Below the pieces are notes generated by a model. It was not told the origin of the DNA. It did no database searches and saw nothing but the letters and a program-made list of their open reading frames with translations. A stretch of 39,131 nucleotides of DNA from assembly GCA_025454635.1 (NCBI GenBank), contig JALOOB010000012.1:1-39131 (forward strand), given 5' to 3'. This document shows positions 23,104-30,790 of the stretch, piece after piece. The DNA is from Anaerolineae bacterium (GTDB taxonomy: Bacteria; Chloroflexota; Anaerolineae; CG2-30-64-16). Within the stretch, counting starts at the first letter, position 1; each line of letters starts with the position of its first letter. A program made the translations under genes and the position numbers.

Positions 23104-24659
23104 CCTGAGCCTACAAAAACGCGGCCCTTGAGCACGTTGTCGAGCTCGTTCGACTCCTCCCAGAAGTTCGGCGAGTCCACGACCACCCAGTAATCCCACC
23201 ACCCAGGTGTCCGCCCCGGCCACACGACGCTCGCTGGCACCCCGTTGGCCTCGCACCCGCGCAGCCGGTCGATCAGGATGGACGAACCAATGGGCTGCGT
23301 GAGCGCCGCGTCCGCATAAAAGGTCACGGTCGTCTTGCCGCTGGTTTCATTTGCGCCCACGTTGCGGACTTCGGCGCGTAGAACGACCTTCGACACGCCG
23401 CCGACTGCAGGTAGCGCCGTGCCGGAAGTTGAGGCGGGGAAAAGGTTGATGTAGCGCGCCGCCGCAGCAGCCCGGGTCGAGTAGGCCCCTCCCGGGAGCG
23501 TCAGGGCGGTGCCAGAAGGATTCAGCAAGTTGCTTGCCTGCCCCACACCCGTGTTGGCAATGCTAAACCACAGCCACCGCTGCACGAGGCGGTTGCCGTC
23601 CCGCGCATAGCCCAGATTCGGATCGGCCGCGGTTTCGAGGTAGCTCATGCTGTTGTTGAGGAACGTGCGCACACGCTCGGGCGTGAAGCAATTGCCGTAT
23701 TCGTCCTGCAGGAAGCAACTTCCCGGCGAATCAACCTCGTAGGGGTAGAGGATCGAGTATTCCGACAGCATGAGCGGCTTCTGCTGTTGGCCGCGGTCCT
23801 TCATCCAGGTGCGCATGGCACGGACCTGCTTGGTGAACTCGGTCATATTGTCGTGCTCAGCCCAGCAGTATACGTTCGGGTCGGCGCACTTGTTCTTGTC
23901 GTTGCCGCTCTCGCGGATGCCCAGCGCCGGATCAGTGCCCACCGCCACGCCTGCGATCCCGTTCGGCTTCCCGGCCGGGTCCACCTCGGGCAAGACGTAC
24001 AGGTGCATGTTCCACACGTCGACGGGCCAGTTGCCGCCGTAGAAGCGCTGATACGCGTCCCACACCTTGTCGAGATATTGCAGCCGTCCCGGAGTCACCT
24101 GCACCAAACCGGCATTGGCGACGCGCGCAGTCGGGTCAATGTTTTTGATGTAGTAGTAGATATCGTGATAGGCGCGCGCGTATACGTCCGGATGCGTGTC
24201 GTCCTGAACGCCCTGCGTGCAGCTCTCCGGGTTAGGCCCCCGATCGGGCTCGTTGCCGACGATCCACAAATGGCCGGGCCGGCTCAACACCGCCGCGCCC
24301 AGCCCCTGAGGCGTAAGCGGCGGATCAGCCTTGTAGCCCGGAAGATATGCGCAGCCCTGTTTGTTCTGCTTGACGCGTACGATCGGCACGAACTCGGGCT
24401 GTCCGCTGCTGTCGCCATTTGGACCAAACGTGACAAACCAGCCCGCGTTCAAATCGTCCATCCACGCAAGTTGCCCCTGGCCCAGGGCAGCGACTCCGTA
24501 CCGGCAGCTCGGACCGAGCTCCTGTGGCGCGGAGAAATCGCCTGCGGAAGCCGGCGCGCCTGCGGCCGATGCGACCTGTGCGCTCGCCGCAAAGGCGATG
24601 ATGGAGGTTGCGACGATGAACGCGAGCAGTGAAGAGCGAGTCAGCTTCGCGATATTCAT
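23073..24659 (-). CDS. Secreted glycoside-hydrolase-like protein (clan GH-A type) with CARDB-like C-terminus
   Basis: A 528-residue exported protein. The signal peptide spans about 1-33 (LLAFIVATSIIAFAASAQ, cleavage near ASA-AG). Residues 50-400 look like a TIM-barrel glycosidase: LWIVGNEPDRG supplies the N-E-P motif (acid/base candidate E137), VDVWNMHLYVLPE follows strand 6, and KPLMLSEYSILYP gives the nucleophile candidate E300. Residues 420-515 form a CARDB-like Ig domain (VVLRAEVRNVGANETSGKTT, then NFWEESNELDNV). The protein ends GWTYLPVMTR, similar to the tail of the propeller protein at 8844. It may trim or remodel the exported glycan, which is inference. ATG 24659 lies seven bases after the wzm stop, and its position inside the exporter operon is unusual. 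Confidence 0.75.
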   Translation of the reverse strand: MNIAKLTRSSLLAFIVATSIIAFAASAQVASAAGAPASAGDFSAPQELGPSCRYGVAALGQGQLAWMDDLNAGWFVTFGPNGDSSGQPEFVPIVRVKQNKQGCAYLPGYKADPPLTPQGLGAAVLSRPGHLWIVGNEPDRGPNPESCTQGVQDDTHPDVYARAYHDIYYYIKNIDPTARVANAGLVQVTPGRLQYLDKVWDAYQRFYGGNWPVDVWNMHLYVLPEVDPAGKPNGIAGVAVGTDPALGIRESGNDKNKCADPNVYCWAEHDNMTEFTKQVRAMRTWMKDRGQQQKPLMLSEYSILYPYEVDSPGSCFLQDEYGNCFTPERVRTFLNNSMSYLETAADPNLGYARDGNRLVQRWLWFSIANTGVGQASNLLNPSGTALTLPGGAYSTRAAAAARYINLFPASTSGTALPAVGGVSKVVLRAEVRNVGANETSGKTTVTFYADAALTQPIGSSILIDRLRGCEANGVPASVVWPGRTPGWWDYWVVVDSPNFWEESNELDNVLKGRVFVGSGWTYLPVMTR

Positions 24660-24666
24660 GTGTGGC

Positions 24667-25524
24667 CTAAACCTTCTCCCCGAAGTCGTAGCTGTGGCGC
24701 ACAAAGTACCAGTAGCCGGCAATCAGGACCGCAATCGCTGTCACGGCCGTCCGCAGGAAGAAATCGAGGTCCGTGCGGTAGCCCCAGTAGAGCAGATCGC
24801 GATACGCAGCAATCAGCGACGCCATGGGATTCAAGATATACATCAGCCGTTGCACGTTGACCGTCACGCCCAGGATCTCGTAGCTGGAAGGCAGGATGGC
24901 TATGGAGTACACAACCGGGGTGAGGAAAAACCATGCCAGCAGGACGACGTCCATGATCATCAGCGTGTCCCGATAGTACACGTTGATGGCGGCCAGAAAG
25001 AATGCGACGCCGAGCGTAAAGCAGGTCTGAATCAGGATGACGACGGGCAGCAGCCAGAGCCACGGGCTGAAATGGCTGTGAAAGAAGATCAGCGCGACGA
25101 ACAGCACGGCCAGCCCAAGCAGGAAATTCACCAGGTTTGCCAGCACCGCGCTCAGCGGCAGCACCTCGCGCGGGAAGTAAACCTTCTTGACCAGGTTCGC
25201 GTTGCCGATCACGCTGTTAATGGATAGCATCAGCGCGCCGGTGAAGAAATTCCACGGCAGCAACCCGCAAAGCAGAAAGATCGGGTAGTTCTCGATCTGG
25301 CTTGGCATGATGATGGTGAAGACCACGGTGAAGACCAGCATCATCGCCAGCGGGTTGAGCAAGCTCCACAGGAAACCAAGCACGCTGCGCTTGTAACGGG
25401 ACTTTAGATCGCGCACGACGAGGTTCAGCACGAGGCTTCGATAGCGAAGCAATTCGCGCAGATGCCAGATCAGCGAAGGAGCTGAACCATCCCGCCGCGG
25501 AGTAGAAACCAGGGGAAACGCCAA
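24667..25524 (-). CDS. wzm: Wzm-type ABC transporter permease for polysaccharide export
   Basis: A 285-residue ABC-2 permease with six helices. Hallmarks of the polysaccharide exporters are RDLKSRYKRSVLGFLWSLLN after the cytoplasmic N-terminus, LCGLLPWNFFTGALMLS, the coupling segment LVKKVYFPREVLPLS (about 110-125), INVYYRDTLMIMDVVLLAWF and LNPMASLIAAYRDLLYWG. It partners with Wzt (20285-21559), although two other genes lie between them. The start is a TTG at 25524 with GAGG close upstream, 11 bases after the preceding GT4 stop. A later internal start would remove the conserved N-terminal helix. Confidence 0.92.
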   Translation of the reverse strand: MAFPLVSTPRRDGSAPSLIWHLRELLRYRSLVLNLVVRDLKSRYKRSVLGFLWSLLNPLAMMLVFTVVFTIIMPSQIENYPIFLLCGLLPWNFFTGALMLSINSVIGNANLVKKVYFPREVLPLSAVLANLVNFLLGLAVLFVALIFFHSHFSPWLWLLPVVILIQTCFTLGVAFFLAAINVYYRDTLMIMDVVLLAWFFLTPVVYSIAILPSSYEILGVTVNVQRLMYILNPMASLIAAYRDLLYWGYRTDLDFFLRTAVTAIAVLIAGYWYFVRHSYDFGEKV

Positions 25525-25535
25525 AACTACCTCAA

Positions 25536-26873
25536 TTACCTAGTCGGTCCGGCCGCGCTTCGGCCGGTGGAATACTCGTTCGCCGCGCCCCGCTGAAGCG
25601 ACCGCGATGCTGCGCCAGGGGCAGGCAGCCGCCCCAGCAAGCCCGCATACGCCCGCGTGATCTGCTCGGCCACACCGTCCCAGCGATAGCAGGTCAGCGC
25701 GCGCTCGCGCAGCCGCCCGCCGCTGGCGCGGATCGCGGAGGCTTCTTCGCCAACGGATGCCAGCGCGCGCGCCAGTTGCGCTGCGAGCGCCTCGACATTG
25801 CCGGGCTCGGCATAGAGGCCGTCGTTGCCCAGATACTCCCGCGCGACCGGCGTGTCGAAGGACACGGTTGGCAGGCCCATCGCCATATAGTTCAGCAGCT
25901 TGCCCGCGCCCTCAGTCAGGCTCAGCTTCGGAGAGACCGCCACGTCGCCGAGGGCCAGCATCTGAGGCGCGAAATCGTACGGCACTCGCCCGGTTAGGGT
26001 CACGCGGTCGCCGATACCGAGCGCCTGCGCTTGCTGCCGGTAGCGCTCCACGTTGGGAAAACCCATCAGCAGCAGGTGCGCGTCAGGATTGCGCGCGGCC
26101 AACCGGGCCATCGCATCGAGCAATAAACCGGTTCCCTGGTACTCCGCAAGCAGGCCCAGATAGACGATCAGCCGGCTGTTTGCCGGGATGCCCAGGTTGA
26201 CGCGCAGCTCGACGAGCGCGGCAGGATCCTGTTGGGCCGCGGGGCGGAACTTCTCCCCGTTGACCGCGTCCGGCAGCACGGTCACCCGTTCGGGCGCGCA
26301 CCCGAACTCGTCAAGCAACAGCCCGCGCGCATTGACTGAACTGGTGAAGATGACCGGCGAGCGACGGTCGATCCACGTTTCGAGCCGGCGCATCGGTTTA
26401 TAAAAGCGCCCATCCGGTCGAAGAAAGCCGTGATCGAGCATTTCGCCCGTCATCGAGCCCTGAAAGTCGAAGACGGTGGGGATGCGCCACAACCGCCCGA
26501 GTGTGAGCGCCATCAGCGCACCTTCATGCAGGTGGCCGTGGATCACGTCGAAACGCTCTCGCGCCAGCAACGACAGAATGCGCGCGCCGAGCAGCGCGTC
26601 AAACGCGATCTTGTGGCGGCTGGAGCCGACCTCGAAGCTGCTCCGGCCAGGGACGGCCAGCGAGCGGCGGATGTCCAGGCCCGGCGCCGTGCTGCCGTTG
26701 TGGTAAGTCGCAATGGTCACCCTGTGGCCCATCGCCTGGAGCGCCTGGGCCTCCTCGAGGATCCGGACATGACATCCGTAGTCCGCGAAAAAGCTGGTCG
26801 GCGCGACCATCAGAACACGGAAGCGCAGCCCGTCTCGCAGCAAATCATCATTCATCTCAACGAATTGTACCAT
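25536..26873 (-). CDS. Glycosyltransferase family 4
   Basis: A GT-B enzyme of about 445 residues. The acceptor domain has RVLMVAPTSFFADYGCHVRI near residue 18, in place of the usual GGxE turn, and VIHGHLHEGALMALTLG. VFDFQGSMTGEMLDHGFL is a subgroup feature. The donor domain starts near 240 with YLGLLAEYQGTGLLLDAM. In the donor motif SLTEGAGKLLNYMAMG the second Glu of E-x7-E is replaced by Tyr, which could affect donor handling or merely mark the subgroup. ATG 26873 has GGAG nine bases upstream; ATG 26855 is an alternative without a ribosome site. It follows a 136-base gap and is the first gene of the ABC-export glycan locus, so its promoter probably lies at 26874-27009. Confidence 0.85.
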   Translation of the reverse strand: MVQFVEMNDDLLRDGLRFRVLMVAPTSFFADYGCHVRILEEAQALQAMGHRVTIATYHNGSTAPGLDIRRSLAVPGRSSFEVGSSRHKIAFDALLGARILSLLARERFDVIHGHLHEGALMALTLGRLWRIPTVFDFQGSMTGEMLDHGFLRPDGRFYKPMRRLETWIDRRSPVIFTSSVNARGLLLDEFGCAPERVTVLPDAVNGEKFRPAAQQDPAALVELRVNLGIPANSRLIVYLGLLAEYQGTGLLLDAMARLAARNPDAHLLLMGFPNVERYRQQAQALGIGDRVTLTGRVPYDFAPQMLALGDVAVSPKLSLTEGAGKLLNYMAMGLPTVSFDTPVAREYLGNDGLYAEPGNVEALAAQLARALASVGEEASAIRASGGRLRERALTCYRWDGVAEQITRAYAGLLGRLPAPGAASRSLQRGAANEYSTGRSAAGPTR

Positions 26874-27009
26874 CGGCAGGGTCTCCGCCCAAACTCTCTC
26901 AGCCGAGCGGCTTTCAATACCAACAAACGCATGGCAAGGCATTTAGAGTCGCGTGGGGGATGGGAGCGATGTGGGGCAGCGTTAGCGGGCAAGCGAGTTG
27001 TTGGGAGGT

Positions 27010-27645
27010 CTAGCCGTTAGCCGGCCTCCGGTTACGGTAGAGCGTCGCGTCGACGGCTGCCGCCATCGCAGTCGCTTCCAAATCGACGCCCAGGAGCTCG
27101 CGCACCTGCGCCACGAAGGTCGTGGGGGCGGCCATCATGGCGTTATAGTCAACTTCTAGCAGGGCAATGTTCGGCTGACTTGCAGCCCACTGCCGCACGC
27201 TCGCCGCGTGCTCTTCCAGCAACGCGCTCATTGCTGCGTCATCGTCCGGCGCGGGCTGACCGCGGCGCTCGAGCATTTTGCGCTGCGAGCGCAGCACCTC
27301 TTCCAGGTGCCGCCGCATGAAGATCACGTCGTATCGGTGCGTCGGCGGCAGGTATGTAAGCAGCGCCGAGATAACCTTCACGCACTTGCCGCGCGCCTCG
27401 TCGAGCCACGCCACGTCGCCCTGCGGCAGCCGCTTCACGCGCTCGAATTCGAAGTACCCCCGCGGGTTATCAACGTCCGCTGCGCGAATCTCGTCCGTTA
27501 GCGGCGCAAGCCCGCCCGCCTCCAGCACGCGCATCATCATCGACGTTCCAGAACGCGGCAGGCCCGAAACCACGGCTATCCGCTCATAGCCCGCGACGGG
27601 TCGAAGAGCGGAAGCTGGACGCGCAGCGCCACTCTGATCAGGCAT
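27010..27645 (-). CDS. Sulfotransferase family protein
   Basis: A 211-residue cytoplasmic enzyme that would transfer sulfate from PAPS to a sugar or other hydroxyl. The 5'-phosphosulfate loop is GLPRSGTSMMMR (28-39), and the 3'-phosphate site is in VIFMRRHLEEVLRSQRKMLE (about 107-126). NPRGYFEFERVKRL is a further family motif. Basic Arg-rich residues end the protein. At 211 residues it is near the short end of the family. It lies 26 bases after the lipoprotein gene and 136 bases before the GT4 at 26873. It suggests that a product of the neighbouring glycan clusters is sulfated, which is inference. GGGGA before ATG 27645 supports the start. Confidence 0.85.
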   Translation of the reverse strand: MPDQSGAARPASALRPVAGYERIAVVSGLPRSGTSMMMRVLEAGGLAPLTDEIRAADVDNPRGYFEFERVKRLPQGDVAWLDEARGKCVKVISALLTYLPPTHRYDVIFMRRHLEEVLRSQRKMLERRGQPAPDDDAAMSALLEEHAASVRQWAASQPNIALLEVDYNAMMAAPTTFVAQVRELLGVDLEATAMAAAVDATLYRNRRPANG

Positions 27646-27671
27646 CTAACTTCCCCGGCCTGTCGGCGTCT

Positions 27672-28223
27672 TCAGCGGAGGTCCACTTCGAGGTCGCCGA
27701 AGTCCGTCACCTTGTCCGCCTCGACCTTCCAGATCAGCGGCTGGTTCGCTGAATTGGCCAGGATCGTGTGCTTCGCCTCGGGGTTGCCGACAACCATGAC
27801 GTATTCCCCTGCCTTGATGCTCGCAAAGGTAAAGCGGCCCGCGTTGTCGGTCAGGGTGGAGGGGTCGAAAGCCGCGTCGATCGCGTAGACGCACAGGTCC
27901 CGCTTATCCTCTTCGGCCACATCTGGCGGACAGATGATCGCGCCGAGGCTCAGGCTCTGATTCGTGAGCGGTTCGCTCGTGCTCGCGTTGATCAGGCGCC
28001 CGGTCGCTGATGCCGTTCCGGCATCCGGCGTAACCGGAACAGGCAGCGGGCTCTCCAGGACGCCCGGGGTGTTGGCCGCTGCGGTCGGCAGCGGGGCCTG
28101 GGTCGGCAAAGGACTGACTGGCAGCGTTGGCGCAGGCGGCACGGTCAACCCGGGGTTGCACGCAGCCAGCGCCAGGATCAGAATGCCGAGCAATGCGGCA
28201 AGCGCAAATCGTTGAAGAACCAT
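27672..28223 (-). CDS. Lipoprotein with Pro-rich linker and carboxypeptidase-regulatory-like domain
   Basis: A 183-residue protein with a lipoprotein signal peptide: the hydrophobic stretch ends in the lipobox LALAAC with C22 as the lipid-modified residue. Residues 24-70 are a Pro/Thr-rich linker (PPAPTLPVSPLPTQAPLPTA) that would span the cell wall. Residues 72-183 form a beta-sandwich similar to carboxypeptidase-regulatory or prealbumin-like domains, with GRLINASTSEPLTNQSLSLG, FDPSTLTDNAGRFTFASIKA and GEYVMVVGNPEAKH. Two Cys (ICPPDV and DLCVYA) could form a disulfide. ATG 28223 has AGGA seven bases upstream. It is divergent from the repeat protein at 28450 and probably co-transcribed with the sulfotransferase. 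Function unknown. Confidence 0.82.
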   Translation of the reverse strand: MVLQRFALAALLGILILALAACNPGLTVPPAPTLPVSPLPTQAPLPTAAANTPGVLESPLPVPVTPDAGTASATGRLINASTSEPLTNQSLSLGAIICPPDVAEEDKRDLCVYAIDAAFDPSTLTDNAGRFTFASIKAGEYVMVVGNPEAKHTILANSANQPLIWKVEADKVTDFGDLEVDLR

Positions 28224-28337
28224 CTCACTTCCTGTATGCGCAGCCCTCAGGCGCTCGCGCGGCCGCAGCGATGCGGCTTTGCCTTGCCTGAAGGGCGAAT
28301 AATCCCGCTCGGGGGCGACAATACTACCATCGGAGTA

Positions 28338-28367
28338 TTGCCTTTCGGTTCTGCCGGATGTTACACT
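28338..28367 (+). promoter_or_regulatory. Candidate sigma-70-like promoter for the repeat surface protein
   Basis: TTGCCT (28338-28343) and TACACT (28362-28367), 18 bases apart, each match four of six consensus bases. They would give a 5' leader of about 75 bases before ATG 28450. Sequence alone is weak evidence. Confidence 0.35.
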
Positions 28368-28379
28368 GCAACGGCAAAT

Positions 28380-28407
28380 AGATCAAGTCAGGCGTTTCGA
28401 TTGATCT
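28380..28407. promoter_or_regulatory. Inverted repeat in the leader of the repeat surface protein
   Basis: AGATCAA (28380-28386) and TTGATCT (28401-28407) are perfect inverted copies separated by 14 bases. The pair lies between the promoter candidate and the ribosome site at 28437-28442. It may be an operator or a leader hairpin. Confidence 0.4.
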
Positions 28408-28449
28408 TGCGCGAAATAACACTCGCTGTTCTCTTGAAAGGAGAAAATT

Positions 28450-29895
28450 ATGCGGCGACATCAGATGGTACTTTTGCTGAGCGTGGTCCTTCTCCTGGCC
28501 TCGGTTGGCATGGTTTCTGCGGAGACCGGCTACGAGACCAAGTTCGCCTCGGCAATCACCTACCAAAATGTCAGCAATGCGCCGGCGCATGTGGTCTTTA
28601 GCTTCTATAATGAGAAGAGCGCAAGCGCCCACACCGTCGAGCGCGACCTGGCGGCCAACGCTGGTTCGTCCCTCGCCCTCGGCAGCCTCTCCGGCGCCGA
28701 GGCCCTTCCCGCCGGCTTCATGGGTTCGGCCGTGCTGAGCTCCGATCAGTCGATCGTCGCGACGCTGGTGCAGATCCCGCAGCCGACCACGAGCACGGTG
28801 AGGAACCGCCCGCTGTCCAATGGCTTCTCGGCAGGCGCTCCCCAGGTGCTGCTGGCCTCCGTCCTGAAGAATCAGTTCAATACCAGCAGCAAGTTCTCGA
28901 TCCAGAATGCGTCGGACGGTGCGGTTGATATCACCGTGAAGTTCTTCCGCGTCGGCGAGCTCGCTGCGGCCCACACCATGACCGAGACCAACGTCCCGGC
29001 TGGCGCGGCTAAGTATTACGATGCGGGCGCGATCACTGAACTCGGCCCCGCCTTCGACGGTTCGGCCGTTGCCTCGGCAGTCGCCACCGGCACGGCCAAT
29101 GCCGCGAACATCGTGGGCACTGTCCTTGAGCTGCAGACGAACAACGTCGGCGTGCGCGCCTTCGAGGGCATTCCGAGCTCGGCTGCGGGCAACACCGTCT
29201 ACATGGCGACTGCGCTCTGCCAGGCCTTCGGCACCACCTCCGCCTACGCCGTGCAGAACACCAGCAGCGCGGATGCGGCGAACGTGACCGTGACCTACTC
29301 GAACGGCGCAACCGAGACCGCCAGCATCGCGGCCGGTGGCAAGCGGAGCTTCAGCGGCTGCACGACCGGCGTGCCGGCCGGCTTCTCCGGCGCGGCCACG
29401 ATCACGAGCACGGGCGCCCCGATCGTTGTGATCGGCAAGGTCGGTGGCTCGGGCCGCTACACCGCGTTCCTCGGCGAGACGAGCGGCGCTGCCAAGCTGG
29501 CCCTGCCGTACGTTCGCTGGAGCGAGACCAAGTTCTCGACCGGCCAGTACCAGCGCGGCGCCATCGCCATCCAGAACATCGGCGGCGCGGCTGTGAATGG
29601 CGTGAGTGTTCGGTACCTGAACAAGAACGGCCAGGTTGTCGGCACGCACACCATCGCCTCGATCCCGGCCGGCGAAAAGTCCAACTCGAATGCGATGATG
29701 GCCACTGCGACGAACCCGGGCACGCAGGAACTGAGCGAGTTCGGCAATCCTGAGGCGAATCCGGGCGGCGGCTTCGGCGGCTCCGTGATCGTCGAAGGGC
29801 CGTCTGGCAGCCAGCTGGTTGCGATCGTCCGCATCTCCTCGCAGACCGCTGCGGGCATCGTGGCCGAGGACTACAACGGCACGCCCGTTCAATAA
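28450..29895 (+). CDS. Secreted four-repeat Ig-like protein, candidate S-layer or major surface protein
   Basis: A 481-residue exported protein. The signal peptide is about 1-24 (LLLSVVLLLASVGMVSA, cleavage before ETGY). The mature part is four repeats of about 90-110 residues, each carrying a Q-N strand signature: ITYQNVSN, FSIQNASDG, YAVQNTSSA and IAIQNIGGA. Three repeats then have PAGF.GSA-like or FGGSV-like turns (ALPAGFMGSAVLSSD, VPAGFSGAATITS, GGGFGGSVIVEG). It is rich in Ala/Ser/Thr/Gly, with few charges and a single Cys pair. There is no C-terminal anchor. A consensus AAAGGAG site at seven bases, its own promoter candidate and its own strong terminator suggest a highly expressed single-gene transcript. 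An S-layer-like or glycan-carrying role is inference; the family is not one I can name. Confidence 0.82.
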   Translation: MRRHQMVLLLSVVLLLASVGMVSAETGYETKFASAITYQNVSNAPAHVVFSFYNEKSASAHTVERDLAANAGSSLALGSLSGAEALPAGFMGSAVLSSDQSIVATLVQIPQPTTSTVRNRPLSNGFSAGAPQVLLASVLKNQFNTSSKFSIQNASDGAVDITVKFFRVGELAAAHTMTETNVPAGAAKYYDAGAITELGPAFDGSAVASAVATGTANAANIVGTVLELQTNNVGVRAFEGIPSSAAGNTVYMATALCQAFGTTSAYAVQNTSSADAANVTVTYSNGATETASIAAGGKRSFSGCTTGVPAGFSGAATITSTGAPIVVIGKVGGSGRYTAFLGETSGAAKLALPYVRWSETKFSTGQYQRGAIAIQNIGGAAVNGVSVRYLNKNGQVVGTHTIASIPAGEKSNSNAMMATATNPGTQELSEFGNPEANPGGGFGGSVIVEGPSGSQLVAIVRISSQTAAGIVAEDYNGTPVQ

Positions 29896-29953
29896 GTTCG
29901 CGACGCGGCCCTGACGCTCTTGCAGCGGAGAGACCGCCCTCGCTAATCCAAGA

Positions 29954-29977
29954 CCTGCCGGCCAGATGGCTGGCAGG
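29954..29977. other. Hairpin after the repeat surface protein gene
   Basis: CCTGCCGGCC pairs with GGCTGGCAGG (one G-U pair) over a 4-base loop. No T-tract follows, so it may stabilise the mRNA 3' end ahead of the true terminator at 29986. Confidence 0.5.
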
Positions 29978-29985
29978 CCTTGACC

Positions 29986-30038
29986 GAGACCTCACGCAAG
30001 CGCTCGCCCTAATGAGTGTTGCGTGGGGTCTCTTGTTT
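29986..30038 (+). terminator. Strong rho-independent terminator
   Basis: GAGACCTCACGCAA (29986-29999) pairs over 14 bases, with one T-G pair, with TTGCGTGGGGTCTC (30019-30032). The loop is 19 bases, and TTGTTT follows. It ends 21 bases before the methyltransferase ATG, so the leader of that gene must be short or the gene depends on read-through. Confidence 0.82.
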
Positions 30039-30058
30039 CCGCGAGTTAATTGGCTCCT

Positions 30059-30778
30059 ATGCCTGATAACCTTCTGACCCGGGCGCTGACCAGCGCTCGC
30101 CTCGGGCTAAGCGATCCGGCCATGCGCGCGTTGATTCGCGACGTGCGCCGGCGGAAACTAACCTACCTGAGCAGCCAGGCGCTGACCGATCTCTACGACG
30201 CGGTCCGGCAACTGGAAGCGCGCCAGGCCGCGGGCGTCATCATCGAGGCGGGAGTAGCCCTTGGGGGCTCCGCGATCATCCTTGCGCGTTCTAAGGCGCG
30301 GGAGCGGTCGCTGGAGCTCTATGACGTTTTCGGCATGATCCCGCCGCCGTCCGCGAGCGATGGGCCGGATGCGCATGCGCGCTACGCTGAGATCGCGAGC
30401 GGCAAATCGGCCGGCATCCAGGGCGACCACTACTACGGCTACGAGGACGGCCTGCTGACGAAGGTGCAGCGGAACCTCGAGTTCTTCGGCGTCGAGCTGG
30501 CGCAGGAGCGTGTGCGCTTGTATCCGGGGCTGTTCGAGGACACGCTGCGCGTCGACGAGCCCGTCGCGCTGGCGCACATCGACTGCGACTGGTATGAGTC
30601 CGTCATGCTATGCCTGGAGAGGATCACGCCGCACCTTGTCGTGGGCGGGATGTTGGTGATCGACGACTACCGGGACTGGTCCGGGTGCAAACGCGCGGTG
30701 GACGAGTTCTTTGCGGGCCGCGAGGATGAGTTCCGGTGGACGCAGCGCGCGCGGCTGCGCATCGAGCGGACCAGGTGA
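30059..30778 (+). CDS. TylF/MycF-type SAM-dependent O-methyltransferase
   Basis: A 239-residue cytosolic enzyme of the TylF (macrocin O-methyltransferase) family, which methylates a sugar hydroxyl using SAM and a metal. RRKLTYLSSQALTDLYDAVR (30-49) precedes the SAM site GVIIEAGVALGGSAI (59-73). ALAHIDCDWYESV (about 171-183) and VIDDYRDWSGCKRAVDEFF (about 200-218) give the metal-binding Asp residues (D175 or D177, D202, D203). ATG 30059 is chosen over TTG 30050. No clear ribosome site is seen, and the strong terminator just upstream leaves only about 20 bases of leader, so the transcript may be nearly leaderless. It is convergent with the flippase gene (12 bases apart). It probably caps or decorates a glycan made by the neighbouring clusters. 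Confidence 0.87.
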   Translation: MPDNLLTRALTSARLGLSDPAMRALIRDVRRRKLTYLSSQALTDLYDAVRQLEARQAAGVIIEAGVALGGSAIILARSKARERSLELYDVFGMIPPPSASDGPDAHARYAEIASGKSAGIQGDHYYGYEDGLLTKVQRNLEFFGVELAQERVRLYPGLFEDTLRVDEPVALAHIDCDWYESVMLCLERITPHLVVGGMLVIDDYRDWSGCKRAVDEFFAGREDEFRWTQRARLRIERTR

Positions 30779-30790
30779 ATGCCGCGCGAC

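Noticed and set aside
26874-27009. TTGCCA box on the minus strand upstream of the GT4 at 26873 as a promoter
   Set aside because: No -10 box lies at a suitable distance; the nearest TATTGA is only 12 bases away. A promoter is expected here but cannot be placed.
28324-29892. Minus-strand reading frame of 522 codons opposite the repeat surface protein
   Set aside because: The plus-strand frame has a signal peptide, internal repeats, a ribosome site and a terminator. The minus frame is low-complexity Arg/Gly/Ala/His.
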